Made by a program: the position numbers and the translations under genes | Assembly (NCBI GenBank): GCA_036656615.1 | Contig: JAVXHY010000028.1 | Span: 1-19,806, forward strand | Direction: 5' to 3' | From: CAUPWF01 sp036656615 | Lineage (GTDB): Bacteria > Bacillota > Clostridia > Lachnospirales > Lachnospiraceae | Length of the DNA stretch: 19,806 nt | Shown here: piece by piece, positions 1 through 8,463 of the stretch | Layout: each line of letters begins with the position of its first letter | How positions within the stretch are numbered: position 1 is the first letter of the stretch | The notes under the pieces: model-generated | Seen by the model: only the letters and a program-made list of their open reading frames with translations | Databases searched by the model: none | Told to the model about the DNA's origin: nothing

Positions 1-43
1 TAAAATTTCATTTCAGGAAAAAACAAAAATTCATGGGGGAGTA

Positions 44-72
44 TTGACGGAATTCAAAAAGAAAGATATACT
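44..72 (+). promoter_or_regulatory. Primary sigma-A-type promoter of uvrB-uvrA
   Basis: TTGACG at 44-49 and TATACT at 67-72 are separated by exactly 17 bases, which is close to the vegetative sigma factor consensus. The predicted transcription start is about 79-80, inside the LexA box at 79-92, so repressor binding would block initiation. This leaves a leader of about 150 bases before uvrB. Read directly from sequence; no start site is measured. Confidence 0.75.
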
Positions 73-78
73 TATAAG

Positions 79-92
79 CAAACATACGTTCC
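79..92 (+). promoter_or_regulatory. LexA/DinR (Cheo-type) SOS box
   Basis: CAAACATACGTTCC matches the Gram-positive Cheo box CGAACRNRYGTTYC at 13 of 14 positions; only the second base differs. It begins six bases downstream of the -10 at 67-72, over the predicted transcription start, which is the expected place for a repressor site. uvrBA is a classic SOS operon, so position, sequence and target agree. A weaker palindrome, CGTT-N6-AACG at 87-100, partly overlaps it. Confidence 0.8.
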
Positions 93-144
93 GAGAAACG
101 ATGACCAAAATATCGTATTGTAATGTTTCTTACAGTTTGTTTTG

Positions 145-153
145 TGGTATACT
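145..153 (+). promoter_or_regulatory. Possible second uvrB promoter (extended -10)
   Basis: TGGTATACT gives an extended -10 (TG-N-TATACT) with the hexamer at 148-153. No good -35 lies at 16-18 bases; TGTTTC at 124-129 is the nearest and is weak. If active, it would start near 160, about 73 bases before uvrB and downstream of the LexA box, and would give basal expression not under SOS control. Tentative. Confidence 0.35.
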
Positions 154-232
154 ATGGCATCGAATATTGTTTAAAAGTGATTTTTACACGAATTTTGGGT
201 TGGTAGTATAAATAGTAAGGGAGGATTCGTCC

Positions 233-2218
233 ATGGACAAATTTGAATTAGTATCAGAATACAGCCCAACCGGCGACCAGCCTCAGGCCATAAAAGAACT
301 TGTGGAAGGCTTTAAATCCGGCAATCAGGCGCAAACGCTCCTCGGTGTTACCGGGTCAGGCAAGACCTTCACCATGGCAAATGTCATACAGCAATTACAG
401 AAGCCGACCCTCATCATTGCTCACAATAAGACCCTCGCTGCACAGCTCTACGGAGAATTCAAAGAATACTTCCCGAAAAATGCGGTTGAGTATTTTGTAT
501 CCTATTATGATTATTATCAACCGGAAGCTTATGTCCCATCTTCTGATACTTATATTGCCAAGGATTCTTCTATTAATGACGAGATTGATAAATTACGTCA
601 CTCGGCTACCGCATCTCTTGCAGAGCGTCAGGATGTCATTATTGTAGCCAGTGTATCCTGTATTTATGGATTGGGAAGCCCTATTGATTATCAGGAGATG
701 GTTATTTCTCTGCGGCCAGGAATGATGAGAGATCGAGATGAAATTGTTGCAAAATTAATTGAGATTCAATATAATCGTAATGATATGGATTTTAAACGAG
801 GCACATTTCGGGTAAGAGGAGATGTGCTGGAAGTCTTTCCAGCAGCATCAGAAGAAGTGGCAGTACGAGTGGAATTCTTTGGAGATGAGATTGAGCGGAT
901 TACGCAAGTGGATATACTGACTGGTGAGATCAAAAGTGAGCTGGCGCATATTGCAATCTTTCCGGCCTCCCATTATGTGGTATCGAAAGAGAGTATTGAA
1001 CGAGCAGCAGCACTGATTGAAGCAGAGCTAGAAGAACGAGTGAAATATTTTAAAAGAGAAGATAAGTTATTAGAAGCGCAGCGTATAGCTGAACGTACTA
1101 ATTTTGACATAGAGATGCTCAAAGAAACTGGATTTTGTTCGGGAATTGAGAACTATTCCAGACATTTAACGGGATTGGCAGAAGGGCAGCCACCCCATAC
1201 CTTGATTGACTTTTTCCCAGAGGATTTTCTAATCATGATTGATGAGTCTCATAAAACCATTCCTCAAATTGGTGGGATGTACGCAGGGGACCAGTCTAGA
1301 AAATCAACTTTAGTTGATTTTGGTTTTCGTCTGCCATCGGCAAAGGACAACAGGCCACTAAATTTCACCGAATTCGAGGAGAAAATCAATCAAATTCTAT
1401 TTGTATCGGCTACTCCTGGACTTTATGAGGAGAATCATGAGCTACTTCGGGCAGAACAGATCATTCGTCCAACTGGACTTTTGGATCCACAGATAGAAGT
1501 GCGTCCAGTAACAGGGCAGATTGATGATTTACTTGGGGAAGTAAAGAAAGAAGTAGAGAAGAAGAATAAAATCTTAATTACGACGCTAACCAAACGGATG
1601 GCAGAAGATTTGACAGATTATATGAGGGAGTTAGGAGTCCGTATCAAGTATCTTCATTCGGACATTGACACATTGGAGAGAAGTGAAATCATCCGTGATA
1701 TGCGTTTGGATGTATTTGATGTATTGGTTGGGATTAATTTATTAAGAGAAGGTCTTGATATACCCGAAATAACACTAGTTGCTATTTTAGATGCGGACAA
1801 GGAAGGATTTCTAAGATCGGCGACCTCTTTAATTCAGACGGTTGGACGTGCTGCAAGAAATGTGGATGGACATGTAATTATGTATGCGGATAAAATTACA
1901 GATTCTATGGGGATTGCAATTAGTGAAACAAAAAGACGGCGACAGGTTCAGCTGGAATACAATGAAGCACACGGGATTACACCAAAGACCATCCAAAAGT
2001 CAGTTCGGGATTTGATTAGTATTTCTAAGAAGGTAAGCAAAGAGGAACTTGGATTAACAGGTGATATAGAATCCATGAGCAGAAAGCAATTAGAAAAAGC
2101 AGTCAAAGATGTTACAAAGAAAATGAAAAAAGCGGCAGCAGAGCTGAATTTTGAGGTGGCGGCAGAGTTAAGAGATCAATTAATAGAACTGAAAACAATG
2201 CTTCAGGAAAAAGAATAA
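233..2218 (+). CDS. uvrB: UvrABC excinuclease subunit B
   Basis: UvrB is the damage-verification helicase of nucleotide excision repair: it is loaded on DNA by UvrA and then recruits UvrC for incision. The 661-residue length is normal. Walker A GVTGSGKT is at 38-45, the tyrosine-rich beta-hairpin that clamps DNA at 91-100 (YYDYYQPEAY), the Walker B box DESH at 337-340, C-terminal helicase motifs follow (LREGLDIPE, QTVGRAARN), and the UVR domain that binds UvrC lies at roughly 620-655. ATG 233 is chosen because AAGGGAGG at 217-224 sits 8 bases upstream. uvrA follows after 16 bases, so the two are co-transcribed under the LexA box. Oddity: by hand count about 56% of the first 84 codons end in G or C, against about 27% of the next 60. 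Confidence 0.98.
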   Translation: MDKFELVSEYSPTGDQPQAIKELVEGFKSGNQAQTLLGVTGSGKTFTMANVIQQLQKPTLIIAHNKTLAAQLYGEFKEYFPKNAVEYFVSYYDYYQPEAYVPSSDTYIAKDSSINDEIDKLRHSATASLAERQDVIIVASVSCIYGLGSPIDYQEMVISLRPGMMRDRDEIVAKLIEIQYNRNDMDFKRGTFRVRGDVLEVFPAASEEVAVRVEFFGDEIERITQVDILTGEIKSELAHIAIFPASHYVVSKESIERAAALIEAELEERVKYFKREDKLLEAQRIAERTNFDIEMLKETGFCSGIENYSRHLTGLAEGQPPHTLIDFFPEDFLIMIDESHKTIPQIGGMYAGDQSRKSTLVDFGFRLPSAKDNRPLNFTEFEEKINQILFVSATPGLYEENHELLRAEQIIRPTGLLDPQIEVRPVTGQIDDLLGEVKKEVEKKNKILITTLTKRMAEDLTDYMRELGVRIKYLHSDIDTLERSEIIRDMRLDVFDVLVGINLLREGLDIPEITLVAILDADKEGFLRSATSLIQTVGRAARNVDGHVIMYADKITDSMGIAISETKRRRQVQLEYNEAHGITPKTIQKSVRDLISISKKVSKEELGLTGDIESMSRKQLEKAVKDVTKKMKKAAAELNFEVAAELRDQLIELKTMLQEKE

Positions 2219-2234
2219 CAGGTAGGAGTACAAG

Positions 2235-5090
2235 ATGGCAGTCAAGTCAACAAATAAAAAAGAATACATTAAAATTAGGGGTGCAAATGAGCACAATTTA
2301 AAGAATATAGATTTGGATATACCAAGAAATGAATTGGTGGTGTTAACCGGACTAAGCGGATCGGGAAAGTCTTCTCTTGCTTTTGATACTATTTACGCAG
2401 AAGGACAAAGACGCTATATGGAATCTTTATCCTCCTACGCAAGACAATTTTTAGGACAAATGGAGAAACCAGATGTAGAAAGCATTGAAGGACTTTCGCC
2501 GGCTATATCTATTGATCAGAAATCCACCAACCGGAATCCCCGATCTACAGTAGGCACGGTAACAGAAATCTATGATTACCTTCGGCTTCTATATGCTAGA
2601 ATTGGTATTCCGCATTGCTATGTATGTGGAAAAGAAATAAAAAAACAGACGGTAGATCAGATGGTAGATCAGATTATGGAACTACCAGAGGGAGCGAAGA
2701 TTCAGCTTCTGGCACCAGTTGTAAGAGGGCGGAAAGGAACCCATGGGAAGCTATTTGAACGAGCAAAGAAAAGTGGTTATGTAAGAGTTCGTGTGGATGG
2801 GAATTTATATGAATTGTCAGAATCTATTGAATTAGATAAGAATATAAAGCACTCGATTGAAATCATTGTGGATCGATTAGTTGTAAAGCCGGGAATTGAA
2901 AAACGGCTAACAGATTCTGTGGAAAGTGTCCTGGAATTAGCAGAAGGGTTGCTGATTGTAGATGTAATTGGGAAGGAGTCTTTGAATTTCAGTCAAAGTT
3001 TCTCATGCCCAGATTGTGGGATCAGTATGGATGAAATTGAGCCTCGGAGCTTTTCATTTAACAACCCGTTTGGCGCATGTCCGGAATGCTTTGGACTTGG
3101 TTATAAAATGGAATTCGACATGGATTTGATGATACCGGATCAGACCCTGAGTATTGATGAAGGGGCTATTGCAGTAACTGGCTGGCAATCTTGCACGGAG
3201 GAATCCAGTTATACTAGAGCTATATTAACAGCACTTGCAAAAGAATATAAATTCAAACTGAATACGCCTTTTTGTAAATATACAAAAGAAATTAAAGATA
3301 TTTTGATCCATGGAACAAATGGAAAAGAAGTGAAGGTATACTATAAAGGACAACGTGGAGAAGGTGTATATGATGTTGCTTTTGAAGGGCTGGTTAAGAA
3401 TGTAGAGCGTCGCTACCGAGAAACTGGATCGGATATGATGAAAGCAGAATATGAATCATTTATGCGTATTACACCATGCCATGAATGTGGAGGGCAACGT
3501 CTGAAAAAAAGCGCATTAGCTGTAACTGTTGGAAATCTAAATATCTCTGAATTGACGGCGAAATCAATTGAAAATCTACAGTTATTTCTAGAAGCACTGA
3601 TACTCACCACAAATCAAGAATTAATTGGTGGACAAATTCTAAAAGAAATCAAATCAAGAATCGGGTTCTTAATGAATGTGGGACTGGATTATCTAACCTT
3701 GTCACGTGCAACGGGCAGTCTGTCTGGAGGAGAAGCTCAACGCATTCGCCTGGCAACTCAGATTGGTTCAGGCTTAGTGGGAGTTGTTTATATCTTGGAT
3801 GAGCCAAGTATAGGATTGCACCAAAGAGATAATGATAAGTTATTAATGACTCTTAAGCATTTAAGAGATTTAGGTAACAGCCTGTTGGTTGTGGAGCATG
3901 ATGAAGACACTATGATGGAGGCAGATTATATTGTAGATATTGGGCCAGGCGCTGGTGAACATGGGGGAGAAGTGATAGCAGTTGGCACGGCAGAACAAAT
4001 TATGAAGAATAAGAAGTCCATTACAGGTGCATACCTTAGCGGGAAGAAAAGTATTCCAGTTCCAGAGAAAAGAGAACAACCAAGTGGCTTTTTAAAAATT
4101 GTGGGCGCTAGAGAGAATAATTTGAAAAATATTGATGTGGAGATTCCACTGGGAATTATGACCTGCGTAACTGGAGTTTCCGGTTCTGGTAAAAGTTCCT
4201 TAATAAATGAAATTCTGTATAAGCGTCTTGCAAGAGAGTTGAATAGGGCAAGAACCATTCCTGGAAAACATGATTATATAGAAGGAATGGAACAACTAGA
4301 TAAAATTATTAATATTGATCAGTCTCCTATTGGCCGGACACCACGGTCGAATCCGGCAACTTATACCGGGGTATTTGATTTAATTAGAGATATTTTTGCA
4401 ACAACAAATGAAGCCAAAGCAAAGGGATATAAAAAGGGACGTTTCAGCTTTAATGTAAAAGGAGGAAGATGTGAAGCTTGCAGTGGAGATGGAATATTGA
4501 AAATAGAGATGCATTTTCTCCCAGATGTATATGTTCCTTGCGAAGTCTGTCAGGGTAAACGATATAATCGTGAAACCTTGGAAGTTAAATATAAAGGGAA
4601 AAGTATATATGATGTATTGAATATGACGGTGGAGGAGGCTTTGACCTTTTTTGAACATGTGCCAAGTATCCGAAGAAAGATGGAGACTTTGTATGACGTG
4701 GGATTGTCTTATATACGATTGGGACAGCCCTCCACTACTCTTTCAGGAGGAGAAGCCCAGCGTATTAAGCTTGCTACAGAATTAAGCAAGCGCAGTACAG
4801 GCAAAACGATTTATATATTAGATGAACCAACGACAGGTCTGCATTTTGCTGATGTTCATAAGCTGACAGAGATATTGCGGCGTTTGGCAGCAGATGGAAA
4901 TACCGTTATTGTGATCGAACATAATTTAGATGTCATTAAAACAGCAGATTATATTATTGATATTGGTCCGGAAGGTGGAGACAAAGGTGGAACAGTTGTT
5001 GCTACAGGCACTCCAGAGGATATTGCTGGGAATAAAAATTCCTACACAGGTAAATATATTGATATAATCCTTAAGAAATACAAAAAATAA
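2235..5090 (+). CDS. uvrA: UvrABC excinuclease subunit A
   Basis: UvrA is the dimeric ABC-type ATPase that finds bulky DNA lesions and hands them to UvrB. The protein has 951 residues, the usual size, with two nucleotide-binding halves. The first has Walker A GLSGSGKS at 39-46 and signature LSGGE at 496-500. The second has Walker A GVSGSGKS at 647-654 and signature LSGGE at 836-840. Two four-cysteine zinc modules are intact: C258/C261/C282/C285 and C746/C749/C769/C772. The start has GGTAGGAG at 2221-2228 upstream, 16 bases after uvrB ends. No separate promoter or LexA box is visible in front, so it depends on the uvrB promoter. No hairpin terminator is evident after its stop. Confidence 0.98.
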   Translation: MAVKSTNKKEYIKIRGANEHNLKNIDLDIPRNELVVLTGLSGSGKSSLAFDTIYAEGQRRYMESLSSYARQFLGQMEKPDVESIEGLSPAISIDQKSTNRNPRSTVGTVTEIYDYLRLLYARIGIPHCYVCGKEIKKQTVDQMVDQIMELPEGAKIQLLAPVVRGRKGTHGKLFERAKKSGYVRVRVDGNLYELSESIELDKNIKHSIEIIVDRLVVKPGIEKRLTDSVESVLELAEGLLIVDVIGKESLNFSQSFSCPDCGISMDEIEPRSFSFNNPFGACPECFGLGYKMEFDMDLMIPDQTLSIDEGAIAVTGWQSCTEESSYTRAILTALAKEYKFKLNTPFCKYTKEIKDILIHGTNGKEVKVYYKGQRGEGVYDVAFEGLVKNVERRYRETGSDMMKAEYESFMRITPCHECGGQRLKKSALAVTVGNLNISELTAKSIENLQLFLEALILTTNQELIGGQILKEIKSRIGFLMNVGLDYLTLSRATGSLSGGEAQRIRLATQIGSGLVGVVYILDEPSIGLHQRDNDKLLMTLKHLRDLGNSLLVVEHDEDTMMEADYIVDIGPGAGEHGGEVIAVGTAEQIMKNKKSITGAYLSGKKSIPVPEKREQPSGFLKIVGARENNLKNIDVEIPLGIMTCVTGVSGSGKSSLINEILYKRLARELNRARTIPGKHDYIEGMEQLDKIINIDQSPIGRTPRSNPATYTGVFDLIRDIFATTNEAKAKGYKKGRFSFNVKGGRCEACSGDGILKIEMHFLPDVYVPCEVCQGKRYNRETLEVKYKGKSIYDVLNMTVEEALTFFEHVPSIRRKMETLYDVGLSYIRLGQPSTTLSGGEAQRIKLATELSKRSTGKTIYILDEPTTGLHFADVHKLTEILRRLAADGNTVIVIEHNLDVIKTADYIIDIGPEGGDKGGTVVATGTPEDIAGNKNSYTGKYIDIILKKYKK

Positions 5091-5099
5091 AAAAAAGTC

Positions 5100-5147
5100 T
5101 TTCCATTTAGAGGAAATTTGATTATAATGAATTATGTGTGTTATAGT
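5100..5147 (+). promoter_or_regulatory. mreB promoter candidates (two overlapping)
   Basis: Two overlapping sigma-A-type arrangements can be read. One is TTTCCA (5100-5105), 17 bases, TATAAT (5123-5128), with a perfect -10 but a weak -35. The other is TTGATT (5119-5124), 17 bases, TATAGT (5142-5147). Either would give a short mreB leader of about 50-75 bases. The uvrA-mreB gap is 116 bases and shows no clear terminator, so read-through from uvrBA is also possible. Confidence 0.5.
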
Positions 5148-5206
5148 TAAAATCATGGGGACTAAAGAAAATGAAAATAGATGAGTTTTTTGAAAGGGGA
5201 ATTTGA

Positions 5207-6196
5207 ATGTCAGTAGATATTGGGATTGATTTGGGGACAGCGAGTATTCTCGTTTACGTGAAAGGAAAGGGTGTCGTATTAAAAGAGCCATCGGTAGTTG
5301 CTTTTGACCGCGATACTAATGTGATAAAAGCAATTGGTGAAGAAGCTAGATTGATGCTAGGAAGAACGCCTGGTAATATTATAGCAGTCAGACCACTTCG
5401 ACAAGGGGTTATTTCTGATTACACAGTAACAGAGAAGATGATTAAATATTTTGTGCAGAAAGCTATTGGAAAACGTACGTTTAAGAAGCCAAGAATCAGT
5501 ATCTGTGTGCCAAGTGGGGTCACAGAGGTTGAAAAGAAGGCAGTAGAAGAGGCAACTTATGCAGCAGGTGCAAGAGAAGTATACCTGATAGAAGAGCCCG
5601 TGGCAGCGGCAATAGGAGCTGGAATTGATATTGCAAAGGCCTGTGGTAATATGATTGTTGATATTGGGGGAGGTACTGCGGATGTGGCAGTTATTTCTCT
5701 AGGAGGCACCGTTGTGAATACTTCTTTGAAGATAGCAGGGGATGATTTTGATGAAGCAATTGTAAGATATATGCGTAAAAAGCATAATCTGCTCATTGGC
5801 GAAAGAACAGCAGAAGATATTAAGATCAAAATAGGAACAACCTATCCTTTGGTGGAGGAAGAGTCCATGGAAGTTAGAGGTCGTAACTTAGTTACCGGAC
5901 TACCAAAGACCGTAACCGTTACTTCCACCGAGACAGAGGAAGCATTGAAAGAAACAACGGGACAGATTGTAGAAGCGGTTATTTCTGTACTAGAGAGAAC
6001 ACCGCCAGAGCTTTCTGCTGATATCTTAGATCGAGGAATTGTATTGACTGGCGGTGGATCTATGCTTCGTGGGTTGGAAGAACTGATTGAAGAAAAAACA
6101 GGAATTAACACTATGACAGCAGAGGAACCAATGCAGGTAGTGGCCATCGGTACCGGACAATTCGTAGAATTTATGAGTGCTAGCAAAAATTTTTAA
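5207..6196 (+). CDS. mreB: Rod shape-determining protein MreB/Mbl (bacterial actin)
   Basis: This is an actin-fold ATPase that forms membrane-bound filaments and guides lateral cell-wall synthesis. At 329 residues it is close to the family's usual 330-345. Phosphate-binding motif 1 is IDLGTAS at 7-13, phosphate motif 2 is DIGGGT at 152-157, and the adenosine motif LTGGGS is at 280-285. ATG 5207 has AAAGGGGA at 5193-5200. It stands alone: no mreC or mreD is adjacent, and a terminator follows directly. Solitary paralogues in Firmicutes are often called Mbl or MreBH, and I cannot separate these by eye. A tiny frame (5171-5206, MKIDEFFERGI) ends on the base before the start codon. Confidence 0.93.
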   Translation: MSVDIGIDLGTASILVYVKGKGVVLKEPSVVAFDRDTNVIKAIGEEARLMLGRTPGNIIAVRPLRQGVISDYTVTEKMIKYFVQKAIGKRTFKKPRISICVPSGVTEVEKKAVEEATYAAGAREVYLIEEPVAAAIGAGIDIAKACGNMIVDIGGGTADVAVISLGGTVVNTSLKIAGDDFDEAIVRYMRKKHNLLIGERTAEDIKIKIGTTYPLVEEESMEVRGRNLVTGLPKTVTVTSTETEEALKETTGQIVEAVISVLERTPPELSADILDRGIVLTGGGSMLRGLEELIEEKTGINTMTAEEPMQVVAIGTGQFVEFMSASKNF

Positions 6197-6208
6197 AAAG
6201 AACTTATA

Positions 6209-6241
6209 AAGCTGTCTCGTGAGGGATAGCTTTTCTTTTTT
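6209..6241 (+). terminator. Intrinsic terminator after mreB
   Basis: AAGCTGTCTC and GGGATAGCTT form a 10-base-pair stem (two G-T pairs) closed by a GTGA loop of the stable GNRA type, followed by TTCTTTTTT to 6241. This is a textbook Rho-independent terminator on the + strand. The T-tract touches the recD2 ribosome binding site (GGGAGG at 6242-6247), leaving no room for a promoter between them. Confidence 0.85.
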
Positions 6242-6252
6242 GGGAGGATATA

Positions 6253-8463
6253 GTGGAGAAAATTACGGGATATGTGGAACATATTATTTATCGGAATGAA
6301 GATAATGGTTATACGGTATTTCAACTCAATCATGAGGATGGAGATATTACCTGTGTTGGAACCTTTCACTATATTGGGGAAGGAGAATTACTGGAATTAT
6401 CGGGCACTTATATGGAGCATGCTCTTTATGGAACCCAATTAAAAGTGATATCCTATGAAGCTAAAGAGCCAGAAGATTTGATGTCGATAGAACGGTATTT
6501 AGGTTCTGGGGCTATTAAGGGTGTAGGTGTGTCTTTAGCAGGAAGAATTGTTCGAAAATTCAAAGGAGATACGTTCCGAATTATTGAAGAAGAGCCAGAA
6601 CGCTTGTCTGAAATAAAAGGAATCAGTGAACGTATGGCAAGGGAAATTGCTGTTCAGATAGAAGAAAAAAAAGAAATGCGTAAAGCAATGATTTACTTAC
6701 AAAAATATGGAATATCCATTGCCCTTGCAGTAAAGATATATCAGCATTATGGACAAAGCGTATATCGAGTATTGGAAGAAAATCCGTATCAGATAGCGGA
6801 TCATGTTGCAGGCATTGGATTTAAAACAGCGGATGAAATAGCGGCAAAAGTAGGGATACACACGGATTCGGATTTTCGGATTCGAAGTGGCATTTTCTAT
6901 ACCTTATTACAAAGTATTTCAGAAGGTCATATCTATCTTCCACAGAAGCTTTTGTTATCCCGTGCAAGTCAATTGCTGGGTGTAAATATTGCAGACATGG
7001 AAAGATATATCATGGATTTATGTATAGAAAAGAAAGTTGTTTTAAAAGAAGTAGAAGAAGTGGTGCGTGTATACCCGGCTCATTATTATTATTTAGAGTT
7101 GAATACGGCCAAAATGCTCCATGATTTGGATGTTCAAAGTGAAGTCATGGATGTGGTCATAGAAAAAAAATTACTACAAATTGAAGAAAACGCAAATCTT
7201 TCTTTAGATGGTATGCAAAGAGACGCAGTAAAAGAAGCAGTCAAGAGAGGCCTGCTGATTGTAACTGGAGGGCCTGGAACAGGGAAAACCACTACCATCA
7301 ATGCCATGCTTTATTTCTTTGAACGTGAAGGATTGGATGTCTATCTAGCAGCACCGACTGGAAGAGCGGCCAAACGCATGACGGAAGCAACGGGGTATGA
7401 GGCCCAGACGATACATCGTTTATTAGAGGTGAATGGGAATCCGGAGTCGGAAGGGAAAAATGGGTTTTTGAGAAATCGAGAAAATCCGCTTGAGGCTGAT
7501 GTAATTATTATTGATGAAATGTCCATGGTAGATTTACAGCTTATGCATGCACTTTTGTCTGCTATTACGATAGGAACCAGGCTAGTTCTAGTGGGTGATA
7601 TGAATCAATTACCATCGGTAGGTGCAGGAAGTGTGTTGAAAGATATCATAGAATCTCAGCGATTTCGAGTTGTAAAGCTTACAAAAATCTTTCGTCAGGC
7701 AAGCGAAAGTGATATTGTTGTCAATGCCCATAAGATTAATAATGGAGAAATCGTTTCGTTAGACAATAAAGGAAAAGATTTCTTTTTCTTAAAACGACAG
7801 GATGCAAATACAATCATTAATGTATTGATTACCCTGATTCAAAAAAAACTCCCCAAATATGTAGATGCAACTTCTAATGATATACAAGTGCTTACACCGA
7901 TGCGAAAAGGATTGCTAGGGGTAGAACGTTTAAATGAAATTCTTCAGAAATATCTAAATCCACCTGATCAGAAAAAAGCAGAAAAAGAATTTGGAAAACG
8001 TATCTTCCGCGTGGGCGATAAGGTGATGCAAATTAAGAATAATTACCAATTAGAATGGGAAATCACAACGAAGTATGGAATTACTGTAGATAAAGGATTA
8101 GGTGTATTTAACGGAGATATGGGGATTGTCAAGGATATTCATACATATGATGAGACAATTATTGTGGAATATGAAGAAGGACGTAAGATTCATTATCCAT
8201 TTAAATTACTAGAAGAACTAGAACATGCATATGCTATTACAATTCACAAATCTCAGGGAAGTGAGTATCCAGCAGTAGTGATACCCTTGCTCCCTGGTCC
8301 GAAACTTCTTTATAATAGGAATTTACTTTATACAGCAGTTACTAGAGCAAAAAAATGTGTGACCTTAGTGGGAGATGAATGGACTTTTCAAGAAATGATA
8401 CAAAATGTAAATGAACAGAAAAGGTATACGAGTTTAAATGAACGCATTCAAGAATTTGATTAA
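6253..8463 (+). CDS. recD2: RecD2-type ATP-dependent DNA helicase
   Basis: This is a superfamily 1 5'-3' DNA helicase of the RecD2/YrrC family, found in bacteria where RecD works without RecBC; it is linked to genome stability and replication-fork processing. Its 736 residues match that family. The N-terminal region (about 1-90) looks like the OB-type extension, helix-hairpin-helix-like segments follow, Walker A GGPGTGKT is at 339-346, Walker B IIIDEMS starts at 418, and C-terminal helicase motifs include AITIHKSQGSEYP and YTAVTRAKK. The start is GTG at 6253, set by GGGAGG at 6242-6247. The mreB terminator ends just before this site, so expression needs read-through or a promoter inside mreB. 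Its 3' end overlaps comF by 26 bases. Confidence 0.95.
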   Translation: MEKITGYVEHIIYRNEDNGYTVFQLNHEDGDITCVGTFHYIGEGELLELSGTYMEHALYGTQLKVISYEAKEPEDLMSIERYLGSGAIKGVGVSLAGRIVRKFKGDTFRIIEEEPERLSEIKGISERMAREIAVQIEEKKEMRKAMIYLQKYGISIALAVKIYQHYGQSVYRVLEENPYQIADHVAGIGFKTADEIAAKVGIHTDSDFRIRSGIFYTLLQSISEGHIYLPQKLLLSRASQLLGVNIADMERYIMDLCIEKKVVLKEVEEVVRVYPAHYYYLELNTAKMLHDLDVQSEVMDVVIEKKLLQIEENANLSLDGMQRDAVKEAVKRGLLIVTGGPGTGKTTTINAMLYFFEREGLDVYLAAPTGRAAKRMTEATGYEAQTIHRLLEVNGNPESEGKNGFLRNRENPLEADVIIIDEMSMVDLQLMHALLSAITIGTRLVLVGDMNQLPSVGAGSVLKDIIESQRFRVVKLTKIFRQASESDIVVNAHKINNGEIVSLDNKGKDFFFLKRQDANTIINVLITLIQKKLPKYVDATSNDIQVLTPMRKGLLGVERLNEILQKYLNPPDQKKAEKEFGKRIFRVGDKVMQIKNNYQLEWEITTKYGITVDKGLGVFNGDMGIVKDIHTYDETIIVEYEEGRKIHYPFKLLEELEHAYAITIHKSQGSEYPAVVIPLLPGPKLLYNRNLLYTAVTRAKKCVTLVGDEWTFQEMIQNVNEQKRYTSLNERIQEFD

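Noticed and set aside
161..174. A second LexA-like sequence, CGAATATTGTTTAA, near the second promoter
   Set aside because: The half-sites are one base too close (three instead of four between GAAT and GTTT) and one half carries a mismatch, so it does not fit the Cheo box.
5100..5117. Hairpin TTTCC-ATTTAGA-GGAAA after uvrA as a terminator
   Set aside because: The stem is only five base pairs and AT-rich, and no T-tract follows on the + strand.
4926..5291. Minus-strand open frame of 121 codons across the uvrA-mreB junction
   Set aside because: It overlaps two well-supported genes, has no recognisable domain or convincing ribosome binding site, and looks like a by-product of the coding strand; the same applies to the other minus-strand frames.
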